Part shown: positions 46,723 through 58,676 of the stretch, one piece after another | Layout: the number at the start of each line of letters is the position of its first letter | How positions within the stretch are numbered: position 1 is the first letter of the stretch | DNA from: Rhyzopertha dominica | Taxonomy: Eukaryota > Arthropoda > Insecta > Coleoptera > Bostrichidae | NCBI GenBank assembly: GCA_025024175.1 | Contig: QCXZ01000001.1 | Location: 10,788,001-10,852,000 of the forward strand | Reading direction: 5' to 3' | Length of the DNA stretch: 64,000 nt | Position numbers and translations under genes: made by a program | The notes under the pieces: model-generated | Seen by the model: only the letters and a program-made list of their open reading frames with translations | Database searches by the model: none | What the model was told of the DNA's origin: nothing

Positions 46723-47196
46723 TCATAAAGTATGCCTATATTTCAGCATATTACGGCTACACTTTCTGTACTTTCTGCAACTGCTTTTGTTAGAAACAAT
46801 ACGATGTCGACAATTAATACAAACGTCATCAACACGTTCATCTATATGTACATTATATACAATTTTTGTACTTCCACTAGAAGTATCACATGAATTGCTG
46901 CTATCACTCACTTCCCCATTCAAAGTCACATCGTTCTCTTTATGTACATCGGCATTCACTACACAAATGTTACCAGAATTATTGCATGCACCATTCCCTA
47001 TTTCACAATCACTATTTTCAACCGACGATTGTGAAACAGGATTATTAATTTCAGAATCACTAGTTGAATCTATTACAGGATTGACTTTAACTTCAGCTGG
47101 GCTTTTGCTTATATCATTTTCGCTGTTTTCTTTACTTGTTGGCGTTTCCTCTTTGACCTCCTTGACTTCATCTGCATGTGTCCAAATAATAACCAC
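46723..47196 (-). CDS. Acidic open frame in phase directly after the SLC66A2 stop
   Basis: From the codon after TGA (47197-47199) the same frame stays open for 157 codons to a stop at about 46723. It reads VVIIWTHADEVKEVKEETPTS and then a Ser/Asn/Asp/Glu-rich disordered stretch, ending in a Cys/Arg-rich tail (CINCRHR, RKYRKCSR). The composition is unlike the surrounding non-coding AT-rich DNA. It could be a readthrough extension, a 3' exon used by alternative splicing (CACATGCAG acceptor at about 47174), or chance. There is no ATG near its start, so it is not an independent gene. The plus-strand 189-codon frame across it is taken as a shadow. Confidence 0.4.
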   Translation of the reverse strand: MVIIWTHADEVKEVKEETPTSKENSENDISKSPAEVKVNPVIDSTSDSEINNPVSQSSVENSDCEIGNGACNNSGNICVVNADVHKENDVTLNGEVSDSSNSCDTSSGSTKIVYNVHIDERVDDVCINCRHRIVSNKSSCRKYRKCSRNMLKYRHTL

Positions 47197-50100
47197 TCAA
47201 TCGATTCGGTGTGGGCCAGTTCGTTGCAGATTTGTGTTTCCCTTATATATGTAAACTTGAAGTAGAATTAGAACATCTACAGTAACTTGCAGGGAACCAC
47301 AGATCCAAAACTGTATTGGAGCATCACGGAGAAGGAAGTATAGCGTTTTAAATACATCACCACATGTCCACATCACAACCATGCTTAAGCTGTAAAAGTA
47401 CATAGTACTATAATGCTTAAAATACAAACTTTTAAAGCAGTGATGGGCACTCATGTGAAACTAATTAAAAGTAATATTTATTTATAGGATTTCAATCCAT
47501 TACATATATTCATTGTTATGCATTTGTAATTTGTAACTTCACATAACATTTGAAAGTATACAAAATGTGGACAGTTATATTAAGCAGGAATTATATTCTA
47601 ATTAAAAAGTATTTTTTAACTACAAATGTGCAAATGTAGTTTAGGTAAAAGTACAATTTTTTTATGTCCCAAGTAAGTTTGTGTATGTCTCTTTATACCT
47701 ATACATAATGATCTTTGTTTGCAAGGTTTTGGCAGCCAAATAATTCGGACAATGCCTTTTGTTGTCATGTTTCAGCTTCAGTTAAAATCTTCTTCAGACT
47801 TTTTATATAAAAAAATCTCTTACATGTTACGTGGCGCAAGTTGAATGATGTACTAAAGTCTGCAGAAGGATTCACCTGAAGCCGAAACGTAAAAACAAAA
47901 AGACATAATTTCAATTACAGGGCGTGACAAAAGAACCCCCCAAATTTCAGCAAGTGGTTCTTGTAAAGGGGCAGAAGGTCACTGAAGGGCAGTATAAGCC
48001 TCGACTTGAGCAACAGATCAGGAAGTTTCTGTTTTAGCTCCCGCAGTGGCAAAAATAGTATAGACTAAATGAGCAGCATGCTTTCACCGTAGTTACCTAC
48101 TTTACGGAAAAGTGTGTTATCATAGTGGTGCATAGGCCCTTATGTGGGCATATCAAACTATTGTCCGCGAACCTTATGAGCTCTAAAATACACAAAANCC
48201 ATAAGTTATGCTTNGAAGAGTCATGTCGAATGAACCTCATCTATTGACACCGAGTGAGTACAACTAACACGCTCTGGTGGCCATATTTTTCTCCAGTATA
48301 GGGAGAGGGTTGTTACCTAAGATGAGGTTTCTACAGTCACGTTGTTTTGCGTGACAATGCCACTGACAGCATCTCCGAATGATAGCGCTGTCACCTCAAA
48401 AATAACCTCAAGTTAATTTAAAGCTGGCACGTGCTTATTGAAAGACCTTATATTTGTAAATGAAAATCCAATTTACCTCAATTATTATGTTGTACGGCGG
48501 AAAAGAAATAGAGCCTTGTTGTACAGGGTGTCCCATTTTCGTTGTAATTCTAGGGTATCTCGGTAACTATTAATGCTAGAGGGTTGCGGTTTCGACATTA
48601 CTGCATTACTTTTTTGTTCTGAATTCAGCTGTACCGTCGCGATTTTTGTATCGTCTTTTGTTTTAAAGCCATAGCCAACTTTTGTAAAATGTAACATTTC
48701 TCCAGCTCTTAATTTCTCGCTTGGGTATGTAGATACAAAAAAACTGTAGACATTTTTTTATAGATATTTTTATTTAGAATCCAGTGGCGTACCCCCTAAT
48801 TTTTTATATATATCACAAACTTGCATTATTTTAAATAGAAACCATAGTTGGCTTTGCTATGGTTGAAAAGGCCTATTTTTTCTGATTTAAAAAAAGTTAT
48901 ACATTGTTAGGTTTATTTGTACTAATTTTGGAATTATTCAAATTTTTTAAAATTATTTAATCATATTTTACGTTTACATCCAGGAGGCTATAGGATAAGA
49001 AAATACACGATATAATTTATATTATTAAGTATAAGTATGTATTTGAATACATACATGAGACTCCTAAGAGCGCTAATGCATTTTTTATCGATAATCTAGG
49101 AGGTTATGTAACTAATGAAAATGATTGTTTATTTGGAGATAAGTACCTATGCATTGTTTATCATCAAATATTTACATCCAGTTTGATGAAAAATGTAAAA
49201 TCTCATTAAATTATAACAAAAATTGGAATAATACCAAAATTAGTAAAGATAAACCTAACAATGCATACATTTTCTTAATCAGCAAAAATAGTTTTTTTCA
49301 GCCATAGCAAAGCCAACTATGGTTTCCATTTTAAAAAATGCATGTTTGTATTATATATCAAAAATGTGACCCCATAAAAAATTCTGAATATGCCACTGAA
49401 TTCAGAATAAAAATATCTATAAGATATGTCTTTACTGTTTTTTTGTGTCTACATAGCCAATCGAGATATTGAGAACTGAAGAAATGTTACATTTTCCAAA
49501 AATTGACTTTGGCTTTAAAACAAAAGATGATACAAAAATGGCGACGGTACAGCTGAATTCAGAACAAAAAAGTAATACAGTAATGTCGAAACGGCAACCC
49601 TCTAGCATTAATAGTTACCAAGATACCCTATAATTACAACGAAAATGGGACACCCTGTACAATTTGTGCAGGAACTCTACAAATGGCACCAGATTTGCTC
49701 TCCATTGTTTTACATATCCAGATTTTACCAGCGATTGTCTTCTTTAACAATAAAATAAAAAGCTTGTTAGATATTGATAGAGCCAATAAATAGGAATGAG
49801 CTCTAAAACGAAAAAAAATTTTGTTTAATATTTAATATCAAGGTGATATCACTCAATATTTGTATAGATCTTTATCATCAAACCATCAAAGATCGCTTGA
49901 ATCGGGCGCGTGGCGAAAATACACTGTCTTGTTCTATAGCAAAAGACTGGGCAAAGTGGTTTGGATTATAGAAGGAGCTCCTATAAGATGCTATCAGAAA
50001 AGGACCGATACATGTACATATTTGGACATACAATCATTTAGGTAATAGTTAAGTTAGAGTTAGGTAACTAGATAGTTTTAGAGCTCTGTGGATGTGTTAA

Positions 50101-53100
50101 ACAAGATGTTGGCAATAATTGTTTGTAATTATAATGCGAATTTTCTTAAAGACTTTAGAAAACATAACACTACAGTTAATGAAGCATAATATGCTGTACA
50201 AACTAGGATCATACATTTTGGAAAAAGTATGTTTGAAGCAGAATACAGGTGACAATTACCCCCTATATAGTCAAGATATAGCTTCCACTAATAGGTGTGT
50301 AGAAATTTACATAAAAAGACTTTTAGGGATCCCATTTCAGTGATGACAGAAAAATAAAGTGCACATTTTGAAGCAAACCTGAAGACATATTCGTATAATG
50401 AATTGTTATTACTAATTATTATGAGTACTTGCTGAAAAATGAAATATTCAATTTATAAATTTATTTGTAGACTTTAGAGTATGTTTAAATAAAAGCATAT
50501 TTTTGATACGCTTTTAATATGAAGCACATCTACTTTTGGTTTATGATATTTAATATTTAAAAACACACATTCTGTAATTATTTAAGAGTGGATAAGTAAG
50601 CAAATAAAATAAAAGCTCAAAAATTAAACACATTATTCAGTGCCCACCACTGCCATGAAGCGATAATTTACCTCATTCCTTCAGTACATTTATTTTGGTA
50701 GTTCTTAATTAGTTGTGGTGTTCCTAATATGGCTTCCATGAAAACAGCCAAAAATCCCACAACCTCAACAAATACTATATACTCGATAAGGAGGTACATT
50801 AACAGTGATGCTAGTATTGTGAACACAAGCATGCAGTCTATGTAGGACTGGAAGTCGGACCAATTCCAAAAGTATTTGACATCAAAATCTACAATCAAGA
50901 GTTTAGTGATTAATTGCTTATGTTTAAACTAAAAATAAAACATGCTATTTCGTGTATTTAGCCCATCATTTAAGCTCAATATCAGCCAAAGCTTTTAATA
51001 TCTCATAAATATGAATACCAAAATGTAGTATTTAGATAATTTTAAGAGCATTTATGGCGTATATTGTAAAAATCTCTTTCCCTTAGACACCGAAATTGTA
51101 GGATACATTTTCAGTCAGTGGCTAACAAAACTAATGCTATTATGAAAAAACATGCTATAATTATTGTTTCAAGATAGTCTAATCAAATACATCTTGGTAG
51201 TTTGTTACTACGTAAATAATTGCCATTTTTAATACTTGGTATTAGTTCACACTAGTGTTTGAATTATAGTGTGTCTATTAACTTCTGTAAAAAAATTTTA
51301 AACTTAAAAGTCAGGAATATGCACTAACATGTGATGTTAGAGAACAACCAAGATTTTGCAAGTAAATCACTTGAGTGGAGACAGCTGTTCAGGTTATCCT
51401 CCTGTTTAGAATTTTTTGTCCAGTATAAAAACAGCACCAAAGTGCTAGTTCTGTGACTAAAAAAATGGGTATCAGAGTTCGAGGTTAGTATTTTACATAT
51501 ACATTTTAAATTTCTGTCAATACATACATGATTTTTCATATAACTTTAAAGTCACATCATCAGTTAGTGTAAATTCACATGTCTTCATAAACTAACATAA
51601 ACAAATGGACCTGTTTCACATTTCAGCAATTGTCATACTCTTTATGCACAGCCCATGTAAAGTGGTCAAAAATGTATGTTGGTTAAGTGTGATTCCTTCA
51701 CATCCTTATGAATTTTGCAATTTAAATTTATTGTATTAAATTTGCATAGACGTTTATGTGGTATAGTCGGCTGTTTTGTTTAAGTTTGGTTGGGTTTATA
51801 AGAGATTGTGAATAAAGTGGTTTTGTGATGCCATAGCAAACCCTTCCTCTAATTTTCTCTTTGCTCGATTAAAACAAACTTCGAACTCAATTATACAGAG
51901 TATTATATGTAGAGATAAATACCAAACACAGAATGAAGCCAAGCCAATAGCCAAACAAAAACAAATATTATATTGGCAACGTCGCAATTTGACACCAAGT
52001 GATCTAGTCAGATTCGATTGCAATGTACAATTGCCAATCTTCTAAACATTAACCGTTTTGTACCCTGCATATTTATTCGAAATGTGAACACAAATTTACG
52101 TACTGATTNTTTATTATTTCGTTTATATAGCCCAAACTGATTGGAGTTGGAAGTCTATGTTAAGCATGTACGCCAACACTAAACTATATATTTTTCTTCA
52201 ATATGAAGTGGTTATTTTAAAAATAAAAATACATATTCATTTCTGTCCTAGTTGAACCCACATTTTCATTTTCTTGAATAATTAAAAATTGTGAAATAGG
52301 CCCTCCATTGATATAGCGTAATCCCTTGGAAAAACTCACCAAGTAATAAATACTTTGTAATAGTTTAGGAAATTAATTTCTGAAGCAGTTACTTCATGGA
52401 AATAGTTATCATTTTTATAAATCCTGAATAATACTTTATGAGTACCTAAAACTATTAACTGTACTTTTATACAACATTGTCAGTGATCTGAATTGCACTA
52501 TGACTTTATGAAATATACCACCATGATTATACAGTGTTTTGAATTATTAACAGGTTGTACAGCACATCCAAGTAATTTTAGGTGTTGGCGAATCCCAGAT
52601 TTCGAAAAACAAGCATTTACATTTAGAACAATTTTAGACAAGTACTGTTTTCCATATGATCTGTATTGTCTTGTGCTCTCTTCACATGACTACTATATGC
52701 ATAGTTCTAACAATCACACCGACATAGCAAAATGGGTTAAATGTCACAATATGTGAAAGTACGATGTCAAGTACACAAATGTAAGAAAAAGGAAAAATAT
52801 GCTGCAATGTAGTTTTATGAGAAAGGCAAAACATCTGTGTAAGATCAGACAAAAAAAAGCATGCGATACTATACAAAACCGTGCTTCCTGACACCTAAAA
52901 TTACTTGAAAATGTGTGGATTTATGACACCTAATGCTAATGCAATCATAAAAGGAACAACAGAAACTTTTAAAGCTAGAGGTCGATTGTCAAACTGTCAG
53001 TGTCAATCTATCAATGCAAAATAATTGACAACATTGTACACCGATTCCAACTTAATCAGTTCTCTCAGCTTCTCTACACTGTGCTCATTGGTATGCTATA

Positions 53101-56100
53101 TGGCAATAGAAACATGTCATTGATAATGTAAATTTATAGTTATATGAAAAATGTGCTATATAAGCGTAAGTAAAAATCAGTCAAAGTTATTGCTTATATT
53201 TTTTATACAGATATTTTCTTGGTGAAAGCTCTAAAAAACTTTTTTATTTTAATATAAGATTTAGTCACTTCTAAATGTATTTTAATTACTGTGTAGAGGA
53301 CAGTATTGAGTAAATGTAATTGAAGACAAAAATAGTTCATGTACTAGAAACCTTCATGGGCCAGGCTAGCTCAAAAAGCTTGTAGCCCAGCATGACCTAG
53401 GTTAGGCTCAGAATTTAAGTATTGTATATCTAAACCAGTCTTGTTCTGGTAAATTGTTGGAGGTATAAATATAACTAACCTCTATGGCAATTTATATGTA
53501 CGTTACTGTCTTTTTCAATATTATCTTATTAATATTGTTCGTATTTGTTTCCAGATGAATATTGCAAAGATTCTCCAAAAATCCATATCGTACCTTCAGA
53601 AGAACAATGACGCAAGTGCAAAAAAGTAAATTTTTATCTTTTATTATTGTTTAACTAAGCAATATTAATCTTGCAACTAATGGAGAAAGCTGTAATGTAC
53701 AGCAAATTTATTATAGTTTTAGATATGACATTCAGTTTCAAAAATTTTCCGAAAAAATAAGTAGCTACAACTTATGGAGGTCCATGACTTTACATTTACC
53801 TCATTGTTCTTCGCTGACATTATTATACTTGACAGAATTTAAAAAAAAAACTTTATTAGTAACAATAATTACAATCTTTTCAGCTTATATAATGCTGCTA
53901 AAAATGGTCGATAAAATCTAGCAATGACATTTACTTTCTGGATTAAACTTAGTACATCATCTGTGCATACTACATAAGGTTATTATACCATGGGAAGATT
54001 GATTATTTCTGACACATTCAATATAATTAACTAAAAAATTTGAAAATTGCACTTGCGTCATTGTTCCTCTAGAGGTGTGATATGTCCCTAAACATTAGTA
54101 AATTCTTCAAGTTATTTATTTTCTGGCAAGGCATAGACCTGATACTTTAATAATACAGTGTTACTGCTATGTAACTCAATAATACATTTTTCATTGTTGA
54201 TTGTAATCACAATTCTTCTAAATAGCAAATTTAAAAACTTCATGTTATTATGTGAACTAATCTTTAAAACAGCTGTTAATACTCCTTGTTGCAGCTATTT
54301 ACTGTTTTGACCCGATTCAGCCAAGCAAGTAAACAGCGTATTCTCCATTTGCGTCCGATAGAGCTGGAAACCATATAGTAACTTCTCATGTACAACCGAG
54401 CTGGGTCAATTTGTTTATTAACTAAAACTTGATCTAACCAGATCCAGCTTAAGAAAAAAAAAACAGATGTCTGTAATATTATTTTCAGCAGGATTAACAG
54501 AGATCAACATGTGAATTAGAAAGGAGATGTTCACTAAATTTAAAAAAAAAACTCCATGTTTGTGCCACACTGAATAACTGTGATAAAAATAAGAAGTCTG
54601 TAGTCGCAGTGAATATATATAAAAATTTTGGGTTGGTGGCTAAACCCACATATTTTCCTCAGAGATGTTAAAAAACAGTTCATATAACAAATGACCCACA
54701 ATAAACTACATTTACTAATAACCACTAGTGATAAACATTAGAAGTATTATTTTAAACTACCATTTCAGATTTCATTTTTTATTACACTAATTTATTTCTC
54801 CAAACAAGGTGGCATTAAAATATTTTGTTTAATTTAGTTAATGAAAATATCACAATCAAAAACAAATGGGCATGTGAATAAATTGGACTGAAAAGTCATT
54901 TCATTGATAACAAAATAAAAATGTTCAGAATAAAAAGTTCGTATAGTTTCATATAGAATTTGTTTACTACCATTTACAAAAAATTATAAAAATTTTGGAA
55001 ATAAAATATAAATTAGAGCTAAAAAAACTTTATTCTATCGAACCTGTTCACATACAACTCATCAAGTATTCGTGTTCGATATGAAAAATAGGTAATTCTG
55101 TAAAAAACTAGTTTACACTTGCTGATGGGTTTATGTTATACTGACAATAATTAATAATAGATATTCCAGCTAAAAACGGGATTTGCACAATTTTTATTGT
55201 TAAAACAGCCGATTACCATGTTTAATGTAGTAGGTGATTCTGGGTTAGTTGGTTGTGGACGGAATGATTTCTTTTTTGCTGGTGTTGTGCAGAACAAAAA
55301 CTGTTTATGTTCGCATAAAAGCAACCAAAAAGATTGGCGTAGAGGACAATGCCAAAGCAGATCTGTTGATCATGTGGGCACATGCACTGGAAGAGTACCC
55401 CGAACACTGGTTTCAGTTGTTTGGTACCTCAAGCAACTGATGGTACCAATGGGTGCGAGTAATCAAAGAAGTAGCACCGTTAGTCAATAATATTGAGGAA
55501 AGGGACAGCAACCCTGATTTTGGAAATATTGAAAATGTGTACAAATGAACAGCATAAGAATTGGAAAGGTTTAGAAATAAAAATTGTGGCGTATAATATC
55601 CAGAGCTTGCCATTTACACATGTGCCACCCGCAACACACATCATCAATTTATAGCCCGCTAAGCAGCACACCACTGAGAAAATCTGATGACAGTGACTTT
55701 CAATTGATTTGAACCATACGGTTTAAATTTATGATGTAAGGCTCAACATTTACCTTATAGATAATACATCCACCATGAAAGCAGTGGGCGAAACAACAGC
55801 GAAGAAGACATCGACATGACCACAGCCAACTAACCTGGAATCATTTACCACTACAGATTCTGGCCGTGAAGGCCTCAAACACTATATTATACCGAGTGTG
55901 CTGTTTTTATGAAGGTATAATTGGATATTATAGGTACTCCTAAAATAATTATCTTAAATCTTCAAAAAATTATATTAAAACAAAAATAGTAAATTTTAAT
56001 AGGTATCTGCACACAACGAGGCAATCAATCGCTTTCTGAGAAACATACTACTTTATATATTTTTCTAATATTCAAGTGCAATTCCAAATTCATCCATTAC

Positions 56101-56892
56101 AAACTAATGCAAACTGCCAATTTGGTATGATAATGCTGAACCTTTTAAACTGTAGTTATTTACTTAGAATAGACATGATAAGCAAAACAGTAATGATATG
56201 CAAAGCTGACCAAAGTACCCTATAGTTAGATCGAAAGCAATGATTATGCAGTGCTGAATAAAATATTTTCTTTTATACAAGAAAGACATTCCAAGAAAGC
56301 AATGTGCATGCACAAATTACCGCATATACTGCGAGAAGAGCGTGGAGGTTTAGAATGAAGCAGTCTGAAGACTTCGCTTGGTTTAGCTGTCAATAAAACA
56401 AAATAAGTTCAGAGTAGAATGGTTATATCACAAAGAAACAACAAAGCACACCTTTGTGGTTAGTCACACTCACCCGCAAATATCTTTTGTCGTGCCTGCA
56501 ACAACTGGTTTCTGTTTTTTACTTGAACACAGAGATGAATCATTACAAACATGGTTATGTTCATTATTATACTTTGTATTAGTAGAGGATATTCAAAATG
56601 TTTACCAAACCTACAAGGAGAATTGTATCACATCAATGTACATACCTGTAAGCAAAAACAGTTGAGTATCACTGTTCCTATATGCTCACCAGAACAGAAT
56701 CCTTAATGTGTTAGCAATCAAAAGAGCCAGACATACTAATAAAGAAAACCCTTCTGCATCCTGAGTTCGTTTTATTTGTCTGTATTGTGGTATGTAAGGA
56801 ATAACACCCCCTATAATCATAGCACCAGCACTCACCCACCCTATAACTGTACCCACGGTAAGGGACAGCTCGTCAGAAATTACCCAATCCAT
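47197..56892 (-). CDS. SLC66A2: SLC66A2 (PQ-loop repeat-containing protein 1)
   Basis: Four exons: 56690-56892, 56474-56610, 50672-50888 and 47197-47389. The total is 750 nt and 249 residues, with every junction phase and GT/AG border consistent. The ATG is at 56890-56892. The protein has two PQ-loop repeats: first GGVIPYIPQYRQIKRTQDAEG, with the PQ in the loop, and second EAILGTPQLIKNY...TEGMS. About seven hydrophobic spans are interspersed: RILFWFGKHFEYPLLIQSI, then SLSMVVMWTCGDVFKTLYFL and CGSLQVTVDVLILLQ. The pattern follows human SLC66A2 closely (271 residues). SLC66 proteins sit in endosomal, lysosomal or Golgi membranes, and SLC66A2's substrate is unsettled. The 5.6-kb intron 50889-56473 and 3.3-kb intron 47390-50671 are repeat-bearing. 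Confidence 0.93.
47756..47905. repeat. Inverted repeat resembling a Penelope-type terminal hairpin
   Basis: 47758-47803 pairs imperfectly with 47858-47905: AAGTCTGCAGAAGGATTCAC...GCCGAAACGT against the inverse of CATGTTTCAGCTTCAG...CTTCTTCAGACTT. It lies in an SLC66A2 intron and has no coding. Confidence 0.6.
47925..48480. mobile_element. Decayed transposon fragment beginning ACAGGGCGTGACAAAAG
   Basis: ACAGGGCGTGACAAAAGAAC (47928) looks like the terminus of a Tc1/mariner-like element. The following 500 bp are GC-richer than the intron and hold broken frames with ambiguous bases (48198, 48214). There is no partner terminus in the window. Confidence 0.4.
48522..49659. mobile_element. Foldback element with TACAGGGTGTCCC ends
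   Basis: TACAGGGTGTCCCATTTTCG at 48522 is inverted at 49640-49659. Arms of several hundred nt pair through TGCTAGAGGGTTGC, GCTGTACCGTCGC and CCATAGTTGGCTTTGCTATGG against their inverses at 49311-49610. The loop is around 49090. It has no transposase. The CAGGGTG-type ends and TA context resemble the element at 9805. Confidence 0.88.
50889..56473. other. Long SLC66A2 intron
   Basis: It is mostly AT-rich. Noted inside: a plus-strand 87-codon frame at 52493-52756 (GCTAHPSNFRC...), a possible plus-strand mini-exon at 53555-53625 (MNIAKILQKSISYLQKNN), and the decayed coding-like stretch at 55250-55900. None has a recognised family. Confidence 0.6.
55265..55900 (+). pseudogene. Decayed coding-like stretch, identity unknown
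   Basis: A plus-strand frame at 55249-55440 reads TVYVRIKATKKIG, EDNAKADLLIMWAH and EEYPEHWFQLF. It continues in another frame after a stop (WYQWVRVIKEVAPLVNN, then DSNPDFGNIENVYK) with further stops after it. The composition is protein-like, and I suspect a processed or transposon-derived pseudogene. I do not recognise the family. Confidence 0.4.
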
Positions 56893-57133
56893 GATCAAAC
56901 TATTGTAAAACTACTATAAGAACCTTTACATGGCTTGCTATGATTATAATAATTCCGCTCCGTTGTTAGCACTTATTACCAGCTAGCAACAATGCGGAAA
57001 GCGGAAACGTGAAACGTCTACTTGTAATTGGTAGTTGGTACAGCTGGACCTCAGAGTCGATGTCAAATACAAAATGTCATAATGTCAGTCTGTCACTCGT
57101 CAGTTGTTCCCACTTACGGATAACTCCACTTAA

Positions 57134-57815
57134 AAGGATAACGATCTTTGCCATTTGTCATGCTACAAAAAAGGCCCCCCTCATTAGAAAAAGGGCGATA
57201 GAGGTTTCAAATAACATTGGTAGATGGCAGCAACTTACAGGTGTAAGATTTTGACATTTTTTTACCGTCTTGTTCTGATATTCAGAATGAAACACATAAT
57301 AATCAAGGTGGTGTTTACGTGAACTACATTCTATTACAATTTTTACGCGGGAAACGCGGCAAAATTAGTGATCCGTGTTTTAACCATGTATAATGGCAGG
57401 TAGTGGTTTGAACACATAAATAATTGTAATAAAACAATAACACGCCATTTGCGAAATGCTCGTATATTTATTTATGTACCAGACTCCCAGACTGTAACTA
57501 GAGTAGAAGCCACCAGGTAGCGTATCGCTTATGTTCCATATAAAGCCACTACTTATACTTATCTTAATACTGAAGATATAGTGGCTTTAGTTCTATCGCC
57601 TATAGGAAGACGTGACATAGGAATATGTAATATATAGATACTTTCAATATGCTCTGAACAGTTACAACACGGGTAAAGTTAGGTGCTCCATTTTTTAATT
57701 TAAGTTCTGTTTCATAAGTTAGTTTACATATTTTTAACATTCGATTTGGCGAAATTTAAGGTCACTTAGAGCAGACAAACAAATAAATTTGCGGTGGTTT
57801 ATAGCTTCTTAATTA
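57134..57815. repeat. Dispersed repeat family B, copy 2
   Basis: It is homologous to 20217-20590 with an extra internal segment (about 57320-57620), just upstream of the SLC66A2 start. It may overlap that gene's promoter region. Confidence 0.78.
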
Positions 57816-58676
57816 ATTAATGCTTATGAAGATAAACGGAATGGTTGGCATTCGTACTTTATAACTTGAAATGAAAATAAAACTTAAAACGTTTAATCAG
57901 TAAAAAGGAAATTGTGTGACATTGTGCTCGAAAAATTAAACACTTAACATGGGGCGCCAGTTATAGGCAGTACCTTAAAGCTTGAATTCGTTGGCAAAAA
58001 CAGAAGTCACTAGATAGTTCTTTAATATATTTTATTTAGTGACTGTAGTTTGTTCGGCATCCTGAGTGGAGGTATTCCTATTCCTACTGAAATCTATGTA
58101 CGAATATCTCAACAAGTGGAGTAATTTGCAGTCTATTTATCTTTATGAGTTTTGCAGTTATTCTTATTCGCTAATAAAAGTACGATATAAATATGCTTTT
58201 GTACCTCGTTCCTTTCGTGCTTAGTTCACTTTTCCACCATAATGTACTTATATTTAAGGGATTTCATTCCACTCTTCGATCATATATATTGATTTAAATG
58301 TCTTTGATTCCACCATAGAACAGAATGGACGTTGAGGTGCCATCTCTGAGCAAATTATGAAGTATGCATGACAGAATAACAGCTTGACATGAGTTTGACT
58401 TAACTGACAGCTGAAACGGCTGAAAGCCAGAGAAGAGAAACAGAAAGCTAGAAAAATTGAATGGGCCGAGACATACAGCTGATCTAGCCATTAGATTACT
58501 TATATATTTCCTGCGAATGTGTAAAAATGAAATGATTAATAATTTTAGTACTTTATAGTTTACTGGTTGGATTTTTGATAGCCGAACTGTACAATACAAA
58601 GTAAATGTAAACAGTTCTTTATTACAGATGCCTTTGGTAATATAGAAATCACTTTAAACTTTAATTTTAGGATTCA
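57816..58676. other. Region upstream of TIMM21
   Basis: AT-rich with no supported gene. A TTTAATTTTAG acceptor just before the TIMM21 ATG (58670) suggests a 5' UTR intron whose first exon lies in this stretch or beyond. The minus-strand 101-codon frame (58294-58599) shows no recognisable motif. Confidence 0.4.

Noticed and set aside
46685..47254. 189-codon plus-strand open frame
   Set aside because: It is antisense to the end of SLC66A2 and its acidic extension. The product is Leu/Ser/Thr-rich as expected for the complement of an Asp/Ser/Asn-rich frame.
52493..52756. 87-codon plus-strand frame in an SLC66A2 intron
   Set aside because: Protein-like in parts (Cys, Trp, Pro) but no splice context, family motif or second copy seen. 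Kept only as a note.
53555..53625. Possible plus-strand mini-exon starting MNIAKILQ after a good acceptor
   Set aside because: A single short frame with no partner exon on that strand. It could be chance.
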